Assembly (NCBI GenBank): GCA_017475705.1
Contig: JAFVFB010000030.1
Coordinates: forward strand, 17,774-81,773
Reading direction: 5' to 3'
Length of the DNA: 64,000 nucleotides
DNA from: Alphaproteobacteria bacterium
Lineage (GTDB): Bacteria; Pseudomonadota; Alphaproteobacteria; RF32; CAG-239
Position 1 is the first letter of the stretch. Each line of letters starts with the position of its first letter. Positions 54,167 to 63,678 of this stretch are shown in pieces. Position numbers and translations under genes: made by a program. The notes below the pieces were generated by a model that saw only the letters and a list, made by a program, of their open reading frames with translations, was not told where the DNA came from and did not search any database.

Positions 54167-57100
54167 CTATGCAGCTTTAATAACATCAAACAGCACTTGC
54201 GAACCGCCAAGTTCATCAATCGTCGGTTCAGGAAGTATATCCGCTTCAGTTATGTCTAAGGCCAAAACCTGTTCTTTGATATAATCAGCATATTCATTAA
54301 TAGCCTGTTTGACTTTACTATTTTGCGAAGAGTAAGATAATCTGATGCGGTCAGAAATATCAAAATCCTTCGTTTTACGCAGAGCTTGTACCATGCGTAC
54401 AAAGTCACGCGCGATGCCTTCCTTTTCAAGTGTTTCATCAATCTCTGTATCCAAAATGACAACGGCAGTATTATCAGGTAAAGCTTGGCCATTAAGGCCT
54501 TCATTGATAATAAGGCGGAGTTCGTATTCTTCTGCAAACAGATTTTGACCGGCAATGGTTAAAGTTCCATCAGCATTTTGTTGCCATTCATTTGTTTTTG
54601 ACTTGGCCATAATATCTTTCATGTAGGCACCAAGGCGTTTTCCTATCAATGGTGTCTTAAGATATAAAAACTGACCGGCAACACCGGCAATATCTGATTT
54701 TAATGTAACTTCTTTGACATTGACCTCATCTTTTAATAAATCTGCAAAATCAATCAGTGTGTCAGCCCTCTGACCGGCAATGATCATAGATTTAAGCGGT
54801 AAACGATTGCGAAGTTTATGCTCCTCTCTGACAGCTTTTGCGACAGAAGAAATGGCTCGGACCATATCCATTCGTGCAATTAACTCTGGTGAATCTTTTA
54901 TGGTTGATAAATTTGGAATATCTGTTAAATGAACAGATTCATCACCGGTTAATCCCTTATAAACAAATTCACTCATAAAAGGCATCAGCGGAGCTGTCAC
55001 CTTGGCTACATTAATCAGCACAGTATATAAAGTATTAAAAGCACTTAAATCAGTGCCATCCCAAAAACGAGACCGAGAACGACGAATGTACCAGTTATTC
55101 AAAATCTCAAGAAAATCTTCTACTTGTGCACAAGCGCGTGCAATTTCATAACTATTCATATCAGCTTTTACCCCTAAAACAAGAGCCTTAAGTTTAGCTA
55201 AAATATAGTTATCTAAGACATCATCAGAACCAGATATCTCTTGAGCATTGATGCCTTCTGCATTAGCATAAAGAGTGAAAAAGTAGTAAGCATTCCATAA
55301 AGGAATCAATGCTTTTCGTGCGGCTTTAGCAATTTCTTTGCCATCTTTATCAACAGCGATATTTCCGCCTTTAAGAACTGGGGAAGAAACTAAAAACCAA
55401 CGCAAAGCATCAGAACCAACAGTCTCCAAAATATCATTAGGGTCGGGATAGTTTTTTAACCTTTTTGATAATTTTTGACCACCTTCAGCCATTAATAAAC
55501 CAGTACAGAGACAATTTTTGAAAGCAGGTTTATTATGCAGCGCCGTTGATAAAACAGTTAAAGTATAAAACCAACCACGGGTTTGATCAATAGCCTCTAC
55601 AATAAAATCCGCCGGAAAATGTTCCTCAAACCATTCTTTATTTTCAAAAGGATAGTGCACCTGTGCATAGGGCATCGAACCACTTTCAAACCAACAATCA
55701 AATACATCAGAAACGCGACGCATCATCGTTTGGCCACTAGGATCATCCGGATTAGGATAGACCACGTCATCAATATAAGGTTTATGTAAATTAGTGACTG
55801 TTACACCTGTTTTAGCTTTGAGTTCTTCTAAAGAACCGAAAACATCAATGCGCGGAAACTGAGGATTATCAGATTTCCATACCGGAATAGGTGTTCCCCA
55901 AAAACGATTACGCGAAATAGACCAATCACGAGCACCTTCTAGCCATTTACCAAAACGACCTTCTTTAATATGCCCAGGGATCCAATTGATTTGCTGGTTG
56001 TTTTTGACCATATCATCGCGAAAATCTGTAACTCTGACAAACCAAGAGGACATAGCTTTATAAATTAGAGGGGTATCTGTGCGCCAACAGTAAGGATAAG
56101 TATGTGTATATTGTTCTTTCTTAACCAACAATCCGTTAGCTTTCAGCCACTTCATAATCGGCTCATTTGTATCAAAGACTTGTTGGCCGGCATAATCTGC
56201 CACATCGGTTGTAAACTTACCTGCTTCATCAACCGGACAAACCACCGGAAAATTAATATCATAGGCTCGGCAGACTTCAAAGTCATCTTGTCCGAAACCA
56301 GGTGCAATGTGAACAACGCCGGTACCGTCTTCAGTAGAAACGAATTCGCCGGATAAAACCTTAAAAGCGCCTTGCCCTTTTAAATCCTTAAAATAAGGGA
56401 ACATTGGTTCATAGTTCATACCGACAAGTTCTTGTCCCTTTATCTCTTTAACAAAAGTAGCATTTTCTAATTGCTTTTTATAGCTGTTGAGGCGTGCTTT
56501 AGCCAAGATATAATCTTGGCCGGCTTCATTCATAATAACGTAATCAATATCTTTTCCCACTGCAAGCATTAAGTTAGAAGGAAGAGTCCATGGAGTAGTG
56601 GTCCAAACCAATATCTTTTGACCATTTTCAAGTTTAAAAATAACAGTGATGGCATTATCTGTTTTATCACGGTAGCCAAGGTTAACTTCAAAGTTTGACA
56701 AAGGAGTTTCCGCGGCCCATGAATAAGGTAAAACACGGTAGTCTTCATAAACCAAACCTTTATCATAAAGAGCCTTAAAATTATGAATGACACTTTCCAT
56801 AAACGAAAGGTTCATCGTTTTATAATCATGGTTGAAATCCACCCAACGACCAATGCGCTTAAACATATCAACCCAGATATTAGAATACTTTAAGACATCT
56901 GTACGGCAGAAGTCATTAAACTTCTCTACACCATAGCTTTCAATTTGTTTACGACCGGAAACATTAAGTTGCTTTTCAGCAGACATTTCTGCAGGCAGAC
57001 CATGACAATCCCATCCTAAACGGCGTTCAACTTTTTTGCCATTCATAGTTTGAAAGCGTGCGACAGTATCTTTAACATAAGACACCATAATATGGCCATA

Positions 57101-57280
57101 GTGAGGTGTTCCATTTGCAAATGGCGGACCATCATAAAACACAAATTCAGCAGCGCCATCACGGTTATGTACAGATTTTTCAAAGGTCTTATCTGTATCC
57201 CAAAAATCTAAAATATCTTTTTCCATCTGCGGAAAGTTAATTTTTGCGTTTAGCTCTGGATAATATTTTTTCTTTTCCAT
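54167..57280 (-). CDS. ileS: Isoleucyl-tRNA synthetase, eukaryote-like type 2
   Basis: 1037 residues. HYGH is at 60-63 in FANGTPHYGHIMVSYVKDTVARF, and the KMSKS loop reads KLSKRLKNYPDPNDIL. Both are features of the type-2 (eukaryote-like) IleRS rather than the usual bacterial type 1. The editing domain (VWTTTPWTLPSNLMLAVG; GTGVVHIAPGFGQDDFEV) is intact. AGGAAG precedes the ATG at 57280. It charges tRNA-Ile. Type-2 enzymes are known to tolerate mupirocin. Confidence 0.96.
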   Translation of the reverse strand: MEKKKYYPELNAKINFPQMEKDILDFWDTDKTFEKSVHNRDGAAEFVFYDGPPFANGTPHYGHIMVSYVKDTVARFQTMNGKKVERRLGWDCHGLPAEMSAEKQLNVSGRKQIESYGVEKFNDFCRTDVLKYSNIWVDMFKRIGRWVDFNHDYKTMNLSFMESVIHNFKALYDKGLVYEDYRVLPYSWAAETPLSNFEVNLGYRDKTDNAITVIFKLENGQKILVWTTTPWTLPSNLMLAVGKDIDYVIMNEAGQDYILAKARLNSYKKQLENATFVKEIKGQELVGMNYEPMFPYFKDLKGQGAFKVLSGEFVSTEDGTGVVHIAPGFGQDDFEVCRAYDINFPVVCPVDEAGKFTTDVADYAGQQVFDTNEPIMKWLKANGLLVKKEQYTHTYPYCWRTDTPLIYKAMSSWFVRVTDFRDDMVKNNQQINWIPGHIKEGRFGKWLEGARDWSISRNRFWGTPIPVWKSDNPQFPRIDVFGSLEELKAKTGVTVTNLHKPYIDDVVYPNPDDPSGQTMMRRVSDVFDCWFESGSMPYAQVHYPFENKEWFEEHFPADFIVEAIDQTRGWFYTLTVLSTALHNKPAFKNCLCTGLLMAEGGQKLSKRLKNYPDPNDILETVGSDALRWFLVSSPVLKGGNIAVDKDGKEIAKAARKALIPLWNAYYFFTLYANAEGINAQEISGSDDVLDNYILAKLKALVLGVKADMNSYEIARACAQVEDFLEILNNWYIRRSRSRFWDGTDLSAFNTLYTVLINVAKVTAPLMPFMSEFVYKGLTGDESVHLTDIPNLSTIKDSPELIARMDMVRAISSVAKAVREEHKLRNRLPLKSMIIAGQRADTLIDFADLLKDEVNVKEVTLKSDIAGVAGQFLYLKTPLIGKRLGAYMKDIMAKSKTNEWQQNADGTLTIAGQNLFAEEYELRLIINEGLNGQALPDNTAVVILDTEIDETLEKEGIARDFVRMVQALRKTKDFDISDRIRLSYSSQNSKVKQAINEYADYIKEQVLALDITEADILPEPTIDELGGSQVLFDVIKAA

Positions 57281-57435
57281 CTTAAAACTTCCTAAAATAA
57301 ACAAACTCGCTACACTTTATCTATAAAATATTACAAAATCAAGTCTATTTTAAAAACGCAGCGAATCTTAACTGATTTTTTAAACATTTTCTTCTAAAAT
57401 ACAATCAACTAGGAGCATGTAAGAAACAGCGTTAG

Positions 57436-60400
57436 ATGAGTAACTTAATGAAATTAAACAAAAATATATTTATTATTTTTATGCTGATGGGGGGAATGTG
57501 CGCCTCTGTGGCTAACGCTGCTTATGGAAAAGTAACCGTGGCACAGGCATTTTATGAAGTGGCACACCAACAAAATTCTGCTAAAATTAAACAGTTGCTG
57601 CAAAGGGGGTACTCAATTGAAAGCGTCGATGAACAGGGATATAATCCGCTGTGCTTAGCAGTGACTAAAAAAGACCATAACGCTTACCAGCTGCTAATTG
57701 AGCACGGGGCCCAAAGAAAACCACGGTGTCTACAAAAAATCCCCGAAAGAAATTATCGTCAATTTTTTGGGAACAGCAAGAATGTTTCATCTTATACCTC
57801 AGATGCACCATATTTGATAGGGGCAGCAGCCTTAGGAGCAGGCGTTGCTACTGCAGCCTATTTACTTAGAGGAAATACCAACAAAAAAAGCCACTCTTCA
57901 CATGACGATAGCACTTGTGTGAACGGAACCTATAATCAAGAAACAAAACGCTGCGATTGTACCACTGGTTATGGTAATTATGGTAATGATCAAACATGCT
58001 ACAGAACAATTGCCCATTGCCAAACCCAAAACAAAAATACCTGCACAACTTGCGATGGCGGTTATAATTTAAAAAATAATGTTTGCTATATATCAACTGA
58101 ACCAACTTGTGCTAACGGAAAATACAACACCAAAACCAATAGCTGCGATTGCTCAACAGGCTATGGTAATTATGGCGATAAGACACAATGCTATCGAACA
58201 ATAGCACACTGTCAACAACAGAATAAAGCAGCATGTATGGCCTGCGCAGAGAATTATCTATTGGAAAATAATGCTTGCTATAGTATGATTCCCCAATGTC
58301 AGACCCAAAAAGCAGATACTTGCGAAAAGTGCCAAAATGGGTATGGAACATATGGAGATAAATATGCTTGCTATGCCACAATCAAACATTGTATGAATCA
58401 AAAACAAAATGTTTGTGCAAAGTGTGATATGGGTTATGATACATATGGGGATTCTTATCATTGCTATGCTCAAAACCCTTGTTCACGCTATGAACATGCA
58501 GCACCATACCAAGAAAACGGTGAAACCAAGTGCCGCTGCGATGAAAAAAGTGGTTTTTTTGGAGAATTGGGTAATTGTATACAGGCGGAAACAGAAGAAT
58601 ACCAAGAAGGAGAGGGTAATAAGGAAGAATGGAATAATCTCAATGAAAAATACTGCCATGCCCATGGTAAATATGACCCAATATCAGGATTATGTACTTG
58701 CTATCGCGGTTATGCCGATGCAGCTAATGGATGTGCCGAATGTGCAGCAGGATATTTAGAGTTCGATGGGTTATGTTATGCAGATTTGCAATGTGCTCAG
58801 CAAGGAGAAGGATATATACAGCAAAATGGATTATGTGTCTGTGATAGTGGCTATTTTGAACACGATGGTAGATGTGTTCCAGCAGTGCAATGTCCACAGC
58901 ATTATGAGCAAACAAATGCCAGCCAGGTAGCGGAGGAAGCCTGTACTTGTAAGCCGAATTTTGATGAAAATTGCGAAAAATGTAAAGATGGATTTGAATA
59001 CAATGCCGGTAATGATGAATGTATCAGAACACATTACGAGTGTGATGAAAAGTGGACCGGTGCTGATTGCACAATTTGCCCATTACAATATGCGGTTGTC
59101 TTTGACCAGAGTGGAACGGCACACTGTGGCACAGAGTGTGCCGCAAATCGTGCCCCATATGATGAAGTAAGCAATGCCGAGTGTCAGGTTTGTGCAGCGG
59201 GATATGAATATAGTGCGCTAGATAATAACTGTATTACGACAGAATGTTCAACCGGTGTTGATGGATATATTCGGGATGAAAGAGGGCACTGTACTTGTAA
59301 TGCTGAACAGGGATATTCTATGTCATTACTTGGTAAATGTGTCAAAAAAGGACCGGATTGGGTCGGAATAATAGATCGTAACATTAATAATAGTAAAATT
59401 GAAGTCCTAAATAATGGTGAAATAAATGAATTTAGAGATGTTTATGGTATGAAGCCAGTGGTAGCAACATCTGCAACAGAAGTAGAATATTATGAAAATG
59501 TATATAACGCCCTGTCGTCAGCCGGAACGAAAGATGCCATAATCAATATAACCAACTTAAATACTGGAGCAAATAGTGTCTATGGCATCTATTCACCATC
59601 TGCATTGCACAACGCTGCAGCAATCAATACATCAACTTCAGATGTAACCGCCAAAGCCAATATAAATATAAGCGACAGTAATACCCTTTCACAAATATAT
59701 GGAATGAAGAGTGACAGCGGCGATAGTATTTATAATGCTTTAGCAATAGGCAGCGGTAAAAGTAATACGGACTTTGCGGCAAACAGCAAATCTGAGGCAG
59801 ATATAAAGATTACAAAAGCAGAAAATAGCAGTGGAAAAATTGTAGCAATAAGTGGTAAAGGGAATATCTTAAATGCTTACGCTAATACAACCGATGGAAT
59901 AGCGGCAAATGTTTCAGCCACAGGAAATATTAACGTGGAACACATAGGGAAAGGAATTGTAATTGGTATTGAGGGGGGCAGCGCGACGCACAAAATTAAT
60001 AATGCACTGGCCTTTCTTGATTCTCCTGTTTCAGACAGCGTGGCTTATGGCACAATTCAAGTAAGCGGCAATGAAAATGTATATGGAATATACAGCAACG
60101 GCAGCGTTATAAATAGTGAGACACAATTTAGTAAGAGCTTTGCAAAAGTAAATAATTTTGCAGCGCAAGGAAAAATTATTGCAACGGCAAACACAAATAA
60201 TGGCACAGCATATGGTATATATGTTGCAAATAGCGGAAATATAGAAGCCTCTATCTACAACGCTATGGGATACCAAAGTAGTGGAAATATAGAAGTGAAC
60301 CATAAGAGTGGAGGAAGTGCGTATGGATTATGGAACGGTGCCAAAATTTATGAACAAGAGGAAAATGGTGCCATCAAGTCCTTTTATAACAACACTTATA

Positions 60401-62997
60401 ATGCTTTTCGCTCATCGGCTAAATATGGTACAGAAAATACACCAGCAACGGGAAATATTACCGTTAATCTTGAAGGGAACAGTAATAGTTTAGAAAAGGC
60501 AGTCGGAATTTATGCGGCAGGGAATGTATTTAATGCTTATGCAAATTCTGGCTCTGATGTAATGTTAAAAACGATGGGAGAAATAAGCATTAATGATAAT
60601 AGCAGAAGCTCTAACATGCTGATAAGAGGGATAGAAAGCGGTGGAGCTACAATCGCAAATGCTTATGCTACCGGAACCAATAAAAATAATAAAACAGCAG
60701 TATCTGGAAATATTAATCTTCACGTGAGCAGCAATAAACAAGGAGCAATAGGGGAAATTGCAGGTATATATAGCGATGAGCCTTCTGCCATGGTTGCAAA
60801 GATTTACAATGCAGCTCTAATCAATGACCAAAGCAATGTTGAGGGAAATATAATTATTACAGCCGATTCGGCTACAACATTCAATCATATGTACGGTATT
60901 TATGCCTCAAAGTATCAGCTGAATGGGCAAAGTCCAGAGGAAGGACAAGAAAAAGTAGTTTACAATGCCTACTATGACAACGAGAACAGCACACAAGGAG
61001 TAGTTAAAGGTAATATTACAATAACAGCGCCAAATCGTAGTCCGATGTCAACGGCCGAATATTATGGTATTTATGTAAATGAAGGGGCAGCGTACAATGT
61101 CTATGCCACTAATAACAAAACTGATGATATTTTTGGAACTATATCCTTAAACGTCGGCGGGGGAGAAAATAGCGGTACAGCAGCTGGTATGGCTGGGTAT
61201 AAAGCATCACTTTATAATAATGGTGCAAATGCCAAAATAGAGGTTACGACCACAAGGAATAATAGTCAGGCTTATGGCATGAAAGGAAACGAAAGCTACC
61301 TCGAGAACAATGGTATAATTAATGTTAACAGTGAAAAAGACATAGGGTACGGATTGTATGTTAATAAAGGACAAGCGGTAAACGGAACAGAGGGTGTGTT
61401 GAATGTGTCTGGTAAAATGGGAACCTACGGAATTTATGTAGTGGCAGACGGAACAAGCGCCGGCGCAGCACAGGCCATCAATGAGGGAAAAATTAATTTA
61501 AGTGGAGAAGGGAAAAATATTGGTATTTATGCTTCCGGTAGTAATGCGACAGTGCAAAATAATGGCGATATAACAATAAATGGCGAAGAAAACAAAACGG
61601 TTTGTGAGGCCGAAAATTGCGGTAACAGTGCAATTCAGTTAACCAATGGAGCAAAACTGATAAACAACGGCAATATCAGTGGTAGTTCGATTCGCTTAGC
61701 ATCTATTGGCGGTGAAGTGATTTTGGATAAAAACGGTAGCTTTACCGCCAGTCAAGAGCTTAGTGGTGAGCTAAAAGTTTCTACGGATACCGTTATAAAC
61801 AGCTTTAGTAACGAAGAAGTGATAACAGATGCTGTGGCGGCTGCAGATATTAGCCATTTACAACTAGCATCAAAATCTTATTTATATGATGCGGCAATTA
61901 AAGAAAACAAGAGCGGTAAATATGATGTGAGCATGCAAAAAAAAGATTTTTCTGAAATAACCAGTAATAGCAGCGAAACCGCTTACTTAAACCAAAATTA
62001 TGCGCAGCAAAAAAATAGCCAGCTGTTTAATAGCCTGAAAAATCCGACAACAGCCGCTGAAGCCAGAAAACTAACAGCAGACGTGATGGGGACATCATTG
62101 CTACCTAATATACCAGAAGAGGAATTGAAAGTTCAACGTAGTCTTGATAGAAATGTCATTAACGAACTGTTTAAGCCAGCTGAAGAGGAGCGAAAAATCA
62201 TCGGAGCCGACGCGATGCATGTCGGCCGAGGAAATTCAGGCACATTAACCGGTTATGATATCGATTCACAAAGCATGTATGCAGTTTATGATAAGAAACT
62301 GGATAATAACCATCGTTGGGGCTTGGGTATGAGTATGACACATACTAACACCGACTATAACGACGATTCTAACCGGAAAAACATGATATTTCAAGGATAT
62401 ATGCCATTTATTTACAGTAATAGCAATGGCTTTAGCGCCGTTAGTATAGCACGTATCGGTTATGCAGATGGCGAGTATACCAGAAAAAGTCAAAATAAAA
62501 GCTATACAGCGGATACATCATCATGGAATTATGGCTTAATCAATGAAGCACGTTATACAATGAGCACAAAATATGTGAACCTAACCCCCTTTATCGGTTT
62601 AAACGCAATAGGCCTGTACCAGAAAGCAATTAATGAAGGAAAAGATGCCTTAGCTCTGCATCTGGATGCGGAAAACATTTTCTCATTAGAGAGTGCGTTA
62701 GGATTGTATCTTGATAAAGAACTTGAATTTAATGAAAACAATCGCTTAAATGTGGTGTTAGGCATTGGTTATTATCATGAATTTGCTGACCCATATCGAG
62801 GATTTAACGCTCATCATGGAGATGGGGTAGTTGGAAATTATAAGTTGAGAAACAAGATACATTCACGTGATCGCGGTATCTTATCAGCCAAAGTTAATTA
62901 TGATTATAAAAATTTCTCAATCTACGGGGAATTAATGCAATACATAGAAGAAGAACATCCACTGGAAGTTGAAGGCGGAATAAGATACAGATTCTAA
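57436..62997 (+). CDS. Autotransporter with ankyrin, Cys-rich and repeat passenger regions
   Basis: 1853 residues. The signal peptide ends near residue 28 (SVANA). Residues ~33-97 look like two ankyrin repeats (AKIKQLLQRGYSIESVDEQGYNPLCLAV; AYQLLIEHGA). A hydrophobic stretch lies at 126-144 (YLIGAAALGAGVATAAYLL). Residues ~161-640 are Cys-rich EGF-like units (CDCSTGYGNYGD; CxxCxxGY). A passenger of ~850 residues repeats the words YGIY and YNAY. The last ~270 residues are an autotransporter barrel (RWGLGMSMTHTNTDY ... LEVEGGIRYRF, ending in Phe). The likely location is the cell surface. There are no flanking partners. The start has a weak Shine-Dalgarno; AGGAG lies 20 bases upstream. The target is unknown. 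Confidence 0.88.
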   Translation: MSNLMKLNKNIFIIFMLMGGMCASVANAAYGKVTVAQAFYEVAHQQNSAKIKQLLQRGYSIESVDEQGYNPLCLAVTKKDHNAYQLLIEHGAQRKPRCLQKIPERNYRQFFGNSKNVSSYTSDAPYLIGAAALGAGVATAAYLLRGNTNKKSHSSHDDSTCVNGTYNQETKRCDCTTGYGNYGNDQTCYRTIAHCQTQNKNTCTTCDGGYNLKNNVCYISTEPTCANGKYNTKTNSCDCSTGYGNYGDKTQCYRTIAHCQQQNKAACMACAENYLLENNACYSMIPQCQTQKADTCEKCQNGYGTYGDKYACYATIKHCMNQKQNVCAKCDMGYDTYGDSYHCYAQNPCSRYEHAAPYQENGETKCRCDEKSGFFGELGNCIQAETEEYQEGEGNKEEWNNLNEKYCHAHGKYDPISGLCTCYRGYADAANGCAECAAGYLEFDGLCYADLQCAQQGEGYIQQNGLCVCDSGYFEHDGRCVPAVQCPQHYEQTNASQVAEEACTCKPNFDENCEKCKDGFEYNAGNDECIRTHYECDEKWTGADCTICPLQYAVVFDQSGTAHCGTECAANRAPYDEVSNAECQVCAAGYEYSALDNNCITTECSTGVDGYIRDERGHCTCNAEQGYSMSLLGKCVKKGPDWVGIIDRNINNSKIEVLNNGEINEFRDVYGMKPVVATSATEVEYYENVYNALSSAGTKDAIINITNLNTGANSVYGIYSPSALHNAAAINTSTSDVTAKANINISDSNTLSQIYGMKSDSGDSIYNALAIGSGKSNTDFAANSKSEADIKITKAENSSGKIVAISGKGNILNAYANTTDGIAANVSATGNINVEHIGKGIVIGIEGGSATHKINNALAFLDSPVSDSVAYGTIQVSGNENVYGIYSNGSVINSETQFSKSFAKVNNFAAQGKIIATANTNNGTAYGIYVANSGNIEASIYNAMGYQSSGNIEVNHKSGGSAYGLWNGAKIYEQEENGAIKSFYNNTYNAFRSSAKYGTENTPATGNITVNLEGNSNSLEKAVGIYAAGNVFNAYANSGSDVMLKTMGEISINDNSRSSNMLIRGIESGGATIANAYATGTNKNNKTAVSGNINLHVSSNKQGAIGEIAGIYSDEPSAMVAKIYNAALINDQSNVEGNIIITADSATTFNHMYGIYASKYQLNGQSPEEGQEKVVYNAYYDNENSTQGVVKGNITITAPNRSPMSTAEYYGIYVNEGAAYNVYATNNKTDDIFGTISLNVGGGENSGTAAGMAGYKASLYNNGANAKIEVTTTRNNSQAYGMKGNESYLENNGIINVNSEKDIGYGLYVNKGQAVNGTEGVLNVSGKMGTYGIYVVADGTSAGAAQAINEGKINLSGEGKNIGIYASGSNATVQNNGDITINGEENKTVCEAENCGNSAIQLTNGAKLINNGNISGSSIRLASIGGEVILDKNGSFTASQELSGELKVSTDTVINSFSNEEVITDAVAAADISHLQLASKSYLYDAAIKENKSGKYDVSMQKKDFSEITSNSSETAYLNQNYAQQKNSQLFNSLKNPTTAAEARKLTADVMGTSLLPNIPEEELKVQRSLDRNVINELFKPAEEERKIIGADAMHVGRGNSGTLTGYDIDSQSMYAVYDKKLDNNHRWGLGMSMTHTNTDYNDDSNRKNMIFQGYMPFIYSNSNGFSAVSIARIGYADGEYTRKSQNKSYTADTSSWNYGLINEARYTMSTKYVNLTPFIGLNAIGLYQKAINEGKDALALHLDAENIFSLESALGLYLDKELEFNENNRLNVVLGIGYYHEFADPYRGFNAHHGDGVVGNYKLRNKIHSRDRGILSAKVNYDYKNFSIYGELMQYIEEEHPLEVEGGIRYRF

Positions 62998-63102
62998 AAA
63001 TTTTATACAAATAAGAATGGGCCAATAAATATTTTTAAAAAAAAACTTTCTTTTTAAAATTTATATGTTATAAGAGAATCATAATCTTTCATAATAACTT
63101 GA

Positions 63103-63127
63103 AAGTGGGGTCTAAAGCCCCGCTTTT
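63103..63127 (+). terminator. Hairpin with T6 tail between autotransporter and rimP
   Basis: AGTGGGG / CCCCGCT (one T-G pair) with a 7-base loop, then TTTTTT. It ends 28 bases before rimP, so it may end the autotransporter transcript or act as a rimP leader attenuator like those described in Alphaproteobacteria. Confidence 0.75.
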
Positions 63128-63154
63128 TTGTTTAGAAAAAAATAGGAGTGAATA

Positions 63155-63655
63155 ATGCATAAACACTATTTGGCAGACATAATAGAGCCAGTTGTGGAGA
63201 GTCTTGATTTTTCTTGCGTACGGATTCTAAGTATTGGCGATTCGAACCAAACTTTGCAGGTGATGATTGAACATAAAGATTATCAGCAAGAAGTCACCGT
63301 TGAGGATTGTGCTAAGGTGAGCCGTGCAATATCAGCCGTATTAGATGAAAAAGACCCAATTGCTGAACGCTACACACTTGAAGTAAGTTCTCCAGGGCTA
63401 GACCGCCCTTTGACGAAGGCAGAGCATTTTAAGCGCTATGTGGGATATGTCATCAAATTAGAAACAATTGAAACTGTGGACAAGAGAAAACGCTTTAAGG
63501 GTGAAATTATGCAAGCTAATGACAATACAGTGACACTGAAAATGGATAATACTGAATACCAAATTGCTTTTGAAAATGTGGCAAAAGCAAAAATTGTTAT
63601 AACCGATGAATTGTGGGCTGAATATCTGAAAGCTCATAAAACAACACAAGCTTAA
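63155..63655 (+). CDS. rimP: Ribosome maturation factor RimP
   Basis: 166 residues. VEDCAKVSRAISAVLDEKDPIAERYTLEVSSPGLDRPLTKAEHFKRYVG is the diagnostic RimP stretch, and an N-terminal alpha/beta domain and C-terminal SH3-like domain follow the family order. RimP assists 30S subunit assembly. AGGAG lies before the ATG. nusA follows after 23 bases, the usual rimP-nusA operon. Confidence 0.95.
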   Translation: MHKHYLADIIEPVVESLDFSCVRILSIGDSNQTLQVMIEHKDYQQEVTVEDCAKVSRAISAVLDEKDPIAERYTLEVSSPGLDRPLTKAEHFKRYVGYVIKLETIETVDKRKRFKGEIMQANDNTVTLKMDNTEYQIAFENVAKAKIVITDELWAEYLKAHKTTQA

Positions 63656-63678
63656 CTCTAACAAAGGATAGGAAAACA

